Origin: Epiperipatus broadwayi
Lineage: Eukaryota; Onychophora; Udeonychophora; Euonychophora; Peripatidae
Assembly: GCA_028023455.1 (NCBI GenBank)
Contig: JAQFVV010012418.1
Coordinates: forward strand, 5,513,244-5,577,243
Reading direction: 5' to 3'
Length of the DNA stretch: 64,000 nucleotides
The position numbers and the translations under genes were made by a program. Below, piece by piece: positions 48,670 through 60,090 of this stretch; position 1 is the first letter of the stretch, and the number at the start of each line of letters is the position of its first letter. Below the pieces are notes generated by a model, which saw only the letters and a program-made list of their open reading frames with translations, searched no databases and was not told where the DNA came from.

Positions 48670-50960
48670 AGACCACCCACACTAACAAGACCGAAACTCA
48701 AAGTCGGATTAAAACTCAGTCGAACCAAACTGAATTCAAACCCAACTCACAAGCTCAGATCAAATCAATGGATGACATATATCGACGGTACATGACTATG
48801 CGCCAAGAAACTTGCTCAACGGATGATGATGATTTGAGACCCTGATCTGACTTTACGAATGTACAATAAAATAACTAAGGATATTTATAAGTCAATTCAT
48901 ATATGTATGTTCGGGTTGCCAATACATACAGCGAGCATTAATATTAAGATAATTATTGAATCATAAAGAAAGTTAATAACCAAATGTGTTAATAAAATGT
49001 TTAATAATAATATTTTGTTCAACTTTTATGATTCAGATCATATAGATTACTCTAGTCTTTAAAAGGAATTTATAATTTACAATAAGAATGGCAGTCGTTA
49101 TTATATGCCAATAACTATTATGCAATATTCTAGGAGGATTATATATGTCTATGCCCCGACAAGAAAATAAAGGTAGATAAAGGTATTCAGCTTTGACAGA
49201 AATTTATTATTCTAATTCTAAAGGAACGGATGTGAGATTCATTTTCACATTCGTAAATCAATTCATGAAGAGCAAGATAAGTATTTAGGGCATAACTTTA
49301 ATATTTAATAGAAAACTTACTTAATTATAAATGACTATGAATTTGTTTGACTTTAATAAAATCCATTCATCGTGATTTACAAGCATGAGAGCGGGGCTTT
49401 ATTTGAACTGAGAAATAACGGTGCTGACGACTTATGAGCTATAAAAATTAATGTGAAAGATAATGGCTTGTCGGTGATTTGAGAAAATAGCAGGGTGGCT
49501 TGTATTTGACAGGTCTTTGATGCCCTATGAAAGATCTGTGGAACACATGGAAAGCCAGGCTGGGTCATAGCCACAGACCTTTGGTGTTCTAATATAAATG
49601 CGAGCAAGTTAGGAAGTGGTTTCTTCCTGGGTAATTAAAATAATAATAATATCTCCAAGGACAACCCTACGAGGCAGGAGATGGCTCATGCCAGCAAAGT
49701 TTGAAAATGATGACTTGATAGTCGTGTTTAATGAATAAAACCCATTTTATATAAAGAATGCTCTACGGGATGACCTGATTGTTGAATTAAAGTCAAACGA
49801 GCTTTAACTAAAAAGTACTTAAAGCAATTATAAAATTATATGAATTATACCCTAAATCTCATGCCCTCCCTGAATATTAATAGAAAGTATAAAATTTGAA
49901 TTAGAATATATTCATATTAAATTCCTTTATCGACCTTTTTGCAAAACATTTCAACATTATTAATATGACTGAATGAATAAATATCTGTTAACTAGATAAA
50001 AGAGCCAGGGACATAAGTTAGAAACTGGGCTAATAATTTATTATTAGCCATTAATAAAAATAGCAACATTTAATAAATCCTTCAACTCGATAATTAATAG
50101 AACTGTATTAAATTAGTTCTAGTGGGCAAGAATTACTATAACTTAATATTAGATTATTTTCATGAGGGAATTTTAACGAAAGAGATTATTATCGAGTTGA
50201 AATTTTATCGGCATATAATAAAAAATAAATGGCATTAATAATTACTCAATAAATATATATAATATAGTGAAATGAACTGCCATCATAAGAAAGGAAAGTT
50301 AACAGAGATTAAATTTAAAGATTAGAGATAGATAGAAAATTACTACATAGCATAAAGAAAAAGAAAATTTTGTATACAGATTAATACATTAAGAAATGAA
50401 AAGAGCTTTTAACAGTACTTAATTTAAAGGTAGTGTAAATTAAAGATTGGAAACTGGCCAGAAAGTTATGGTTCATTAAAGAAATATGTTACCATTCCTT
50501 CCATGGTTGGTTCCTTAGTTTACACGTCAGAGTCAGAGTTGGTTGAAACGTAAGCGCGCATTTTGTAAATTATTTAAACATCATTTTGATTGACTCCTTT
50601 GCAGCACGATTGGTGTGGAAAAAGTTTAGTTTAGCAGCTACATTAAAGATCTTCTGGGGACTTCGGGCCCAGCAGTCAGACTCCCGAAGTTTAGCCCCTC
50701 ACCATGATGGAGACACTATTGAAATTCATAATTTAAGACATACATAGATTTTAGTAGCACTTCGTTTAAAACAAATATGGCTTCTCTTTCTCCAAACTTT
50801 TCCGGGTTATTTATACTGTCCTCAGGTTTCCCGCCTATTCTATATGCCTTCAGGCTAATGCTTCTTGCATTATCAAAATTACAAATTTTGCTAATTGATT
50901 TTAGATACATTCCTTCGATAAGGTTTTCAAACTCGTTAACTTTGAATTTATTTTCTAATT
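48670..50960 (-). mobile_element. Possible 3' fragment of a third long-LTR element
   Basis: Base composition shifts to higher GC in patches (48670-48860, 49380-49700, 50500-50720), as inside the repeats of elements 1 and 2. On the minus strand an open frame ends at 50716. It is followed by a G-rich stretch (GGTGAGGGGC) and then a perfect 8-bp hairpin ACTTCGGG-N15-CCCGAAGT (50660-50690). After that about 2 kb of non-coding sequence follows, the LTR length of the other elements. No second copy is present in the window, so it may be a truncated element; this is inference. Confidence 0.35.
50716..50958 (-). pseudogene. Partial open frame, about 80 codons, unknown
   Basis: The minus-strand open stretch reads KFKVNEFENLIEGMYLKSIS, then RSISLKAYRIGGKPEDSINN, then FGEREAIFVLNEVLLKSMYV, and ends at TAG (50716-50718). 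An upstream in-frame TAA lies near 50959. Amino-acid composition looks coding rather than random, but no domain is recognised. It could be the end of a polyprotein of the putative third LTR element. Confidence 0.4.
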
Positions 50961-53630
50961 AGAAAATGAATTTATAAATCTAAAATGATTTTAATTAGGA
51001 ACCATCCTTACATTTTAAATTATTATCTTTTTGCTAATTAATAAAACTTTCCCCATTGTTTTTGAAAAAGGACAATCTGAAAGATTATTGAAAGAATGTA
51101 GCTTTTAATCACTAAAATTTGAACAAACTGTTTAAAAGTAAAATAAAACATTCCCAGTGCAATGAAACTTTATAACGAATATATATATTTAAATATTTAT
51201 AAATATATATGCACAAACCACGCAGTTATAATATATATAAATTCATGAATAATTTTATCATGACATTGATTAGTTTAAATGTCAAACTAGTTAGTTTTAA
51301 CACACATTTATATGATACTATTTTTTAAGGAAACTAGTGTGTATTGAATGTATAAAGCCCCATTGCATTCGGAAATTCATGGTTAGCACTAGGGTTTGAA
51401 GTGGGCTACATGTGAGATATTATGAAGCTAGGATCAAACTTAGATCCAACTGATTCAATATATAAACATTAATGGTGAAACAACTTGATGGTTTGGGTAA
51501 AATATTCTAAATCTAGGGCACCCTCTGTTAATGAATATTGGCCATATCTCTTGTGTTCATTATAAATATACATCACTAACTAGTAAATATTAATTACATA
51601 GATATATACATTGCTGAGGTCAAAGCAAATTATTTGAAAGTTTCATGAAAACAGTTTCTTGGCAGAATTTCTCTCAATAATTTAGATGATTTATATTAGT
51701 ACACTATTAACACAAAACTAACTGCTTAATAGATTTTGTAAGATAAATATTGCTGATTTATTATAATTCAATTTTTTGTTGCACTAAAAATTAAAGCTTC
51801 TTTTAGCACAATATAATCAAGTTACAAAATGGATTTCAAATAACTGGTAGATGTTGCACACTTTTATCTACTGAAATTCATGTTATCATGTCAATCTCCA
51901 ATCTTTTTCTAAACAAATGTAATGCTTATATATCTCATCTCATCTTTTGATTTCATTGTGGACACATGGGAACTATTGTACTCAGATCACATATACATCT
52001 CCAATTCAGTTGAAATATCATATTTTAATTGGTAGGATACTATGTTCCTAAAGCAGAAACATTTTATCTACAATTGTTCACTGTATAATTTCTATATCCA
52101 TAGTGATGATACTTTTTTAAAACTGATATCTATATTTTTATATTTTTCCATTATTTTTAGTGCACCCTTATATGATTGTTTTGTCAGATTTGTGCATGGC
52201 ATGGTTTAATTATCATTCATATATTATGACTCTTCTGATGACTTTTATAACCACTGGCAAAGACTGATTATGATTCGTTATTTAGTAAAGTTATCTTTCA
52301 TTCCAATGGTGGTAAAATAATTCTTTGGAATTTTCAGTAATAATTATGGATTGCTACACCCTCCAGCCTTTTTGCCAATGAGGAGAAATGATTCCCATGC
52401 GAATATTTTCTGATATCTGATATTTGCTCCAGCAAATAGTGATATTCCCATGCAATATTGGCTATCAAATATAAGTTTTATGAATTTAAAGTTTTTTTTT
52501 ACTTTATTTAAGAACTCAAACTAAGTTTTTAGTTTATGTACTTTTGATGTTTGGTAATTTTTGTCATCATGCATTTTGTTAATTATGCTAACTGCTGCCT
52601 CTGAACAAACTTTATTTACAGAAGGTTCAAAAAAATTGGGATATCTTCATACTAGACATAAACAGAAATAATCCTTCACAAAACTCTTGAATTTTATCAG
52701 TAATTGTGAACTTTTTTAAAATATCAGATAATTATTTTGCTAATAACTATAATATATACTGAGAATTATGCCTACTAGTGTTTTCCAGAATTTTTTCAGT
52801 ATAATGATGATTTGATATCTGCTAATAAGATTCCTATGAATTTCAATTATAATAACTTATTTTTAACTTTAATGTTGATGATCTCATTTGATAAATGGTT
52901 TGCTATAATTTCATTTAAGGCTTCTTTAGTAATAATTTTATTTGACATTAGATGCTAGTATACAATTCCTTATATTCAGCAACTTTCTAAGTTCATCTTA
53001 ACATATTTATTTCTGATGACAAATTTTGAAATTTTATAATAAAAATTTATTATATTTATTTTTTAGTTTAACTTTTTTTGTAATAGCAAAATAGTTTATA
53101 TTTTTGAAATGGAGTTATTAGAAATTAATTATAATAAAGTTGGTATAACTATAATTTTTAACTGAATATTTATAACTGTGATTTTTTAAAAATATATTTA
53201 TACATAAAGTTTGCAAAAACTCTTAATGCTTTTAACATTTTTTTTTTTAATATATGGCATTAGTATTAAATTTAATTTATTAAAAATAAGTATTCACAGA
53301 ATAAATGAATTTATCAAAGAATTTGAAAGATAAATATTTCTTCCTCATCAAATTTTCCAAAATTATAGTATTAATCTTCCTAGTCATGTAATTGGTAATT
53401 AAAATTTTAAATGATTAAATACAATTTTTAAACAATTCTGTTAATAAAGAAATGGAAAAGAAGATGGCTTTGGAATAAGATTATATATATACACACACGA
53501 TGGAAACCATTGTAGTTAAAGAAAATATTATTATACTCATAACATATGAAATAAAAAGATTATTGAAAAAAAAAACTCAATAAGAATCTTTAAGATAAAA
53601 AATTTTCAAATATATTTCTTTCAACGTAGG
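50961..53630. other. AT-rich intron sequence, no gene seen
   Basis: No coding or repeat signal was recognised. Confidence 0.5.
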
Positions 53631-53633
53631 AGC

Positions 53634-54525
53634 AACTTTCTCCAAACATGCCACCTAGCACAAACTACAAGAATCAATGGATGCCAGAAGGTTAGTGCAT
53701 CAAATACCCTATCTAGTGTCTACTTATCCAATATTCCCAGACTACTTTCCAGCTTATAACTTTCATCAATGAAGAACCTTGGATCTGAAAGCATTTCATC
53801 TATGCCTTTGGATTTAATGTAACCCATTAGTAGTCATCTTTTACCTATTTTTAACTATAAAGCTATGAGTCCAAAGTGAAATCACAATTATGTTTTCAAT
53901 CCAAGCTAATTTGCTTGTATATTCATACAGATCTGAACCCAGTTTATTATCCATATATTTTGGTGTCTGGTTTTTTAAAAAAAAACAATCACTATCATTC
54001 TATGGCAGGATTGGTATAAAACCACTAAAACATCACATGACTACCATTTCGAATGCTTACACAAGCTGTTAAAACAGTAGCAAACTCATCATCTATTGCA
54101 TAGTAATCAATGAATGCTACTGTGTTAATGGTGCTCATGATGTTGCAGTGGTTTAATACCAATTATAATGGAAGAATATTGGTGACTATGGTTATTAAAA
54201 AAACAAAGACACAGATATTAAACTGGGTTCAGATCTATATGATTGTAGAAGTGAATTAGTTTAGATTGATAACATTGTGTTTTCAGTTTGGGTTTATAGC
54301 TTTATAGTTAACTAAAAAAGTAACGTATGCCTGTGGGATTCATTAAATCCAAAGATCTAGATGCATGATAAAAGCTATAAGCTAGAAACTAGTCTTGGAA
54401 TATTGGATAAATAAGCACTAGATAGGTAGTTAGATATACTAACCTTTTAGCTAGCATCCATTGATTACTATGGTTTACACTAGATGGTAATATTGTATGA
54501 AGAAAGTTTCTACTATGCTAACTGA
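53634..54525. repeat. Foldback element C, long copy
   Basis: The left-arm blocks 'aatcaatggatgcc', 'agtgtctacttatccaat' and 'catacagatctgaaccc' are answered in inverted order at 54225-54480 by 'gggttcagatctatatg', 'attggataaataagcact' and 'agcatccattgatt'. A central portion separates the arms. The same family occurs at 59654-59834 and 61513-62300. No transposase is seen. Confidence 0.75.
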
Positions 54526-54740
54526 TTGTGTAAGATTAACAAATGGTGTTCATGTGATGTTCTGGTGATTTTAGATTTCTTCCATGGGACAGTAGAAAAT
54601 TAAGTTTAAAATAAGGTTAACTAGGAAATTCTTCAGAATGCTTGTTTCATTCAAAATTTCTGACCTAATTGACCAAACACATTTCTGATTGGCCAAAATT
54701 CATAATTGTATTTGGACAAAAGTATCTGACCTCAGAGTAT

Positions 54741-54810
54741 TTTCAGTTCTCAATAGAGAACACAATGGTACTCTGTTTCAGTTCTCAATAGAGAACACAA
54801 TGGTACTCTG
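54741..54810. repeat. Perfect 35-bp tandem duplication
   Basis: Two identical adjacent 35-bp units beginning TTTCAGTTCTCAATAGAGAA. Within each unit TTCTCAATAGAGAA is itself a short palindrome. Confidence 0.9.
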
Positions 54811-55846
54811 TGGCAGAGTAGCCTTCTACATGAAAGCAATCTATCAAGATATATTCAAATACCAAGATTATTCAAACTATTGGCATAGGAAGCATCGAAT
54901 TCAAAAATATTAAAATATGTTTAAAAAAACTAAAAACCTTATATATGAAAATAAATCAATCTTCCCATGTAGTGTTTTAATACAAACTAACAAGCACTCA
55001 CCTGTAAGCAAAGATTTAAAAATCAAGTGAATTCATTTTGTCCTTGCTCACAGATGAGTGCGCATCAATTTACATTAACAAAACAATGTATGTGTGAAGG
55101 TTGATTTACTTCTGTATTGTACCGGACCATACTTCCCTGTGGAATTTTTGCTCCTAATCTTGAATTGAGCATGAAGTGATCAAGATTTAACAGGGAAAGA
55201 AATGGATACCAATTTAGCCGACTGTATGTATTTATATATATATATTGGTACTTCCAGCTAAACTGATAGAAAGAGTGAATTGACCAGATTCTGCCAATAA
55301 AATACCCCTTTAGTTGATATCCTTCTCGAATGCCTGAATGTTTAGAATCTATGATAAGTACACACCTTTGAAAAGTCTATTTACAAAATAGCTTTTGCGC
55401 GCCACTTCTAGAAAAGAATCAAAATAAATTTTCCCCTCTCCTAGAAGGATGTGCAATACCATATGTTCAGCGGAGCATGAGAATAAGATTTAACACCCCG
55501 GTAGAGCGATATCCCGTGTGGTAGCTCAGTCACTCTACATCTAGGGTCTTCAATTGGTAAGTTAAATGGTTATTATAAGTACATGATTGATAAGGAAAGA
55601 GTATGTTTTATCAAGTAAACAATAATACGAAAACAGAACCAATTTAATATTATGATTAAATATTTATTTAATCCCAAATACCCACCACTGTTTCATATTT
55701 AAAATGATATAATAAAAATAAATAAGTGAATTATTATCACAAACCCATATATATATTTGATGCTTTGAAATAGTAAATATATAATACAATTTAAATTAAT
55801 AAGGAAATATATAAACTCCTAAAGCTATTTACAATATAATGTTTCA
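54811..55846. other. Intron sequence with a GC-richer patch
   Basis: The 55050-55560 part is less AT-rich and contains 'ggtagctcagtc' near 55521, which resembles a tRNA D-arm, but no full tRNA can be folded. It may be a very old SINE. Confidence 0.4.
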
Positions 55847-56280
55847 TATTTAAAACAGCATTATGCTGTTGCACATGCGCTTTGAAGATCTTAACTATAA
55901 ATGAACGAATACTAACACTCAACCACATGATAAAGTTTTTGGAAAAGATAGAATGGCCATCTATCCTTTCAAACCCAAATGCTTTTGTATGGGCAAATCT
56001 TAAGTGTTTGAAAGTGAAAGCGTGAATATATTAAATGTAAATTTCATTAGCGTCTTTCATTCAAGCATGTAATAGTAATTTAAAGTGATTATTTAATATA
56101 TTCACGCTTTCACTTTCAAACACTTAAGATTTGCCCATACAAAAGCGTTTGGGTTCGAAAGGATAGATGGCCATTCTATCTTTTCCAAAGACTTTATCAT
56201 GTGGTTGAGTGTTAGTATTCGTTCATTTATAGTTAAGATCTTCAAAGCGCATGTGCAACAGCGTAATGCTGTTTTAAATA
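55847..56280. repeat. Foldback element D, 190-bp arms
   Basis: Nearly perfect inverted arms (55847-56036 and 56091-56280) flank a 54-bp spacer. The arms start TATTTAAAACAGCATTA and differ at only a few positions. There is no coding capacity, so it is a MITE-like element and comparatively young. The target duplication is unclear. Confidence 0.88.
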
Positions 56281-57171
56281 TTACAGTTTACAAACATCGC
56301 GCTATATAAAAATGATTTATTTAAATACAATGTTTCATAAAAAATGGAAGTGATCTGAGCTTTTTACCCTGTAGAAATGTTATGTCTTGTGTGATTTGAT
56401 ATGCAGATATTTTCAGATAAGAGATTTTCGGTCATACAGGCATAGACTTTTTCTCAGGACTTTAAAACCTTTTTTATTGATAGTAAATATAATAAAAAAC
56501 AACAACTATGCATACGTATATTTGCACTATGAAATATTTCCTAATTTCATATTTTTCAACATGTCAATAAGGTTGCGTTAGCTCAGATACCATATAGCAT
56601 GCAACATGAGGTGCTGTATCTATTTCCTTTTTACGATAAATTCTTATACATGTATATGCGTGCAGCACAATTATACACTTACTACTATTCTAAATATAAA
56701 GTTATTAGTGGACTTGCTTACGGGGAATTTACAATTAATAAACCCCTTTTTCACTCATCATAAGGTGCAGCAGTGACAAAAAATAACTTAAAAGGATATA
56801 CGGATAAATACATTTTTAGATACTCAACATGAGGTATCGTATTTACTGAATATTACAAGCGTATATGCGCATATATACACATGTATATTTATGTATGACA
56901 ATTTTCAAGAGTAACAACAAGAAGAAAAACAAATAGTGACAAAAAAAAATCTAATTGCAACCTTTGCTGAAAATACTAGAATTTGAAATAGAAAAATGAA
57001 TTAATCCCCATAATAACCGTAAATTCAATATATATATGTGAAAGACCGCTCTCTCTCTTATTTTTTTAAATGATTAATAATAATAACAATAAAAAAAAAC
57101 TTATTTCTAATTATCGGAAATATCAGAATGAATTAATTCAATATTAAAATATTTTTAAAAGAAACTTATGT
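56281..57171. other. AT-rich intron sequence, no gene seen
   Basis: No coding or repeat signal was recognised. Confidence 0.5.
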
Positions 57172-57385
57172 AGGCGTCATCTTCTCCTGAGTGGGCTTCA
57201 ATTCAACTAGCTGTGCGGTGAGGATTTCATCTCATTCAGCATGGGCAAGGCGGCTTTTGACATCATCGTGACTGGCTGGAACTGGCGTGATCATATCTTG
57301 GCGATTTGGACAGAGAAAGGGCAGGTGGACCGGCTGGTCTTCTACCCCATGGTCATTTTAGTGGAAGCTCTGGTAGAATTCTCCA
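57172..57385. other. Isolated GC-richer island, unidentified
   Basis: About 210 bp with clearly higher GC than its flanks and with CpGs. On the plus strand it opens a frame with MGKAAFDIIVTGWNWRDHIL, preceded by an in-frame stop 33 bp upstream of the ATG. No acceptor/donor pair places it in the thioesterase transcript, and it would be on the wrong strand. It may be the conserved core of an old repeat or a nested exon. Confidence 0.4.
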
Positions 57386-58532
57386 CATTTTCAATCTGCT
57401 ATAATATAATAATTATTATTAAATGTTCATTCACTATCTTGAATGGTTTACTAAATCCTTAAGAAATCAAGAGATCTTAAAAGAACTGTATAATGGATTT
57501 TTTTTCTTAGAAAATATCAGCAGTAGTCTAGTCCATAAATTAATCTCTAAGTGGCTAAATGATTGAAGAATTCTGGAGCCAAAGTAGTGAACGACTTGAA
57601 TGCCAGAAAAAGAATGAATCCCAAAGCATTGACTAAAACTTATCAACACCACTCATACAGAACCAATTCAGGTATCCCCCCTGAGAAGTATGAATCAGCC
57701 AATCCTTTTAATTTATACCTTATCATTTAAATTATAACATTTCTTCCGATTTTTCTGATTAAATTCTATATTTTAGGGTTTGATATGTTTGGTTTCCATC
57801 TTGAATACCCAGACCACTTCGTTACAGATATCAATTCAAAAGAATTTCTATTTTATATATATAAAAAAATAATAATAACATTTTAATTATAGTATTGATT
57901 ATCAAACATTTTGCTTTTGGTCAGATTTTTGCCAAAGCAATTAACATTCTTTGCTTACAGAATAAAATTAGTTTTTAGAAAAGTAATTAAAAAAATGAAA
58001 AATATATACAAGTATATTGGAACAATTACTTTAATTATTTATTTTACTAATACGTTCCGACATGTGATCCATTTGTTTAATAAAGTTTGCTTTTCTCTAT
58101 TTGAATTTTTCAGAGAAAAGCAAAATACATAAAATGACATATACTGAAAATATACAAAAAAAAAAAAGTAAAAATAAAATAAATAAATAACAAAAAAAAG
58201 TACATGAGTTTATTATATGTTTGTTTATTTACAATATTTCTGTTTCCATTAAATGTTTGCTTTAGATTGGTGTGTGTGGATATTCTAATGCTCAGACCAA
58301 ACTTCCATTATTAATATAGCACATTTATATATTCGTTGTGCTTAATATATACAAATTTATATGTTTATCTGCTGTAATTTTCTATGCAGCAGACTTTGCA
58401 TAAGGCCATTTGATAATGCCTGGCACAGTATATCTTACAATAAATACTGTGCTGTATAAAAATAAAAATATTTATCATTATATTCATGTATTAGTATATT
58501 CATACCTTTAATGGAACTAAATGTAATAATAT
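57386..58532. other. AT-rich intron sequence, no gene seen
   Basis: No coding or repeat signal was recognised. Confidence 0.5.
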
Positions 58533-58701
58533 TTCATACTATTTTTAGTAATAGTTTTAACAAGGCTGTAAACCTTAGCAATGAGCATCTGAAAAAATCG
58601 TCACTAGGGACCTCTGTAGGGTCCCTAGTGACGATTTTTTCAGACGCTCATTGCTAAGGTTTACAGCCTTGTTAAAACTATTACTGAAATAATAGTGAGC
58701 G
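58533..58701. repeat. Near-perfect hairpin, 66-bp arms with a 7-nt loop
   Basis: The arms 58547-58612 and 58620-58685 are complementary with a single mismatch (GAGCATCTGA versus GAGCGTCTGA). A weaker extension reaches about 58533 and 58701. The arms begin AGTAATAGTTTTAACAAGGC. The transcribed intron would contain this hairpin on either strand. It is most likely a tiny MITE. Confidence 0.92.
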
Positions 58702-59653
58702 TTTAATAAAATTTATAATTACATACTATTTTTAATAACTTATAATTTAAAAGATATAGTTTATATAAAATGAATTTAATAATACATTTTTAAAATATTT
58801 TTTTACAAAAAACATAAATAATGTAAATTTAAATATATTTAAAAATTAGTTTTAAGAATTTGGCAAAAATTGTGTCATCTGTTTATCATTAAGTTTTGCT
58901 CTGCCCAATAAAAATTTAATGGTCATGGTATCTATGACTGTAAAGATAGCATAAACATTTATTTTATAATTAAGACTAATATGAATGGAGGAATGATTAA
59001 AAATATTTTTTTTAGTGAAGAAACTAAAATAAGATTGAGAGACAAGAAGACCATATTAAGCTTTATATAATTATTTTATTAGGGAAATAAAAGAAATTTT
59101 TTTCTTTAAAAGATATTGATAAATTTTGATTTATCACTGTTAGTAGTAGAATAAGTTACTATAGAGATAACAGCATAATTTTTTGGACCAATTTTTTTAA
59201 AAAGTTTTTATTGATATAAATAATTAAATTATAAATTTAAAATTTATATAGATTTAATTTCCATTAAATCTACTTTGATTCGACTTTTATTGATTTATGA
59301 CAAGAATAACACATGACGATATGTACATATTAATAATAATTTTCAAATTAACATAATGCCTTATTTTTACTAATAAATTCGGTTTTTAAGTACAATTTTA
59401 ACGGATTTTCGGTGATGAACATTTGTGTCAATTCATTTTTGACATTAACAAATCATTAATTAATGTAGTTGTTTCGAAAAATAATTTTTGCGAATAAAAG
59501 AATAATGTACAAGAAGCTTTCAGCTCGAAACAATCAAGTGGCATTACTAGATAATTATTTATCCCTTCATCATAATTTATTATTGCATGGATTCCCTTTT
59601 ATCTTTTCCAGTTATTAAATAAATACTCACGTCTTTAGTTTAACATCTACTAT
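58702..59653. other. AT-rich intron sequence, no gene seen
   Basis: No coding or repeat signal was recognised. Confidence 0.5.
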
Positions 59654-59834
59654 AGCAAACTCTCCATAGAGTAGTGCTATCAAATGCAAACTTTTATAAT
59701 CAATGGATCCGGGAAAGTTTGTGTATAAAATCCCTATCTAGTGCCTACTCATCCAATATCCCCAGACTAATTTCTAGTTTATGGCTTTCATCAGTGAGTA
59801 GTTTGATGGCACTATTGTATGGAGAGTTTGCGAT
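59654..59834. repeat. Foldback element C, short copy
   Basis: The ends 'gcaaactctccata' (left) and 'tatggagagtttgc' (right) are inverted copies. The interior 'tgcctactcatccaatatcc' matches the other family members. It ends about 126 bp from the exon 1 donor site. Confidence 0.8.
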
Positions 59835-59960
59835 TGTTATTAACAGCCTGTGTACGCATATGAAATGGTGAAGTGATGTTTTGATAGTTTAACATCTATA
59901 GATAGTTTTTTTAACTATAAAAATAAACTAATGCAAAATACTTAATACGAGGGGGTTTAC

Positions 59961-60090
59961 CTTCTATATTTTCTGGAAAATCTTTGCCTATTGCTCCATA
60001 AAATACTGAACCTCCGCCTGCCCACGGAAAGCAAAACAAACGAAATAAGGCCTCTGGTCTAGGATAGCGGCAAAATACAGCGTTATTCAT
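59961..60090 (-). CDS. OLAH: OLAH-like thioesterase, coding exon 1 (start codon)
   Basis: ATG at 60090-60088 opens 43 codons plus one base. The protein starts MNNAVFCRYPRPEALFRLFC and continues FPWAGGGSVFYGAIGKDFPE. The FPWAGGGS block is the first signature of type II / OLAH thioesterases (oxyanion-hole region), at the usual distance from the N terminus. The donor GAAG|GTAAAC leaves phase 1, and the final G joins TA of exon 2 to give Val followed by the CAIRPPGRE block. An in-frame TAA nine bases upstream supports this ATG as the initiator; G at -3 is a favourable context. The enzyme should act in the cytosol, releasing fatty acids from the acyl carrier of fatty acid synthase or a polyketide-type synthase. 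No signal peptide is seen. Confidence 0.92.

Larger units (their letters stand above)
6767..59960 (-). other. Intron 1 of the OLAH-like gene (53,194 bp)
   Basis: The donor AATATAGAAG|GTAAAC at the end of exon 1 and the acceptor ATTTTCAG before exon 2 define a phase 1 intron. It fills most of the window and is packed with mobile elements in both orientations, listed one by one. I found no additional host exon inside it. A small alternative exon cannot be excluded by reading alone. Confidence 0.85.

Noticed and set aside
55500-55565. tRNA-like segment with 'ggtagctcagtc'
   Set aside because: Only a D-arm-like motif is seen; no anticodon arm or T-arm with a proper B box follows, so it is not called as a tRNA.
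57241-57462. Coding exon of a host gene on the plus strand
   Set aside because: No compatible splice partner or recognised domain; kept only as an unidentified GC island.
58547-58685. MicroRNA precursor
   Set aside because: Arms are too long and too perfect for a typical animal pre-miRNA; a recent inverted-repeat element is simpler without small-RNA evidence.
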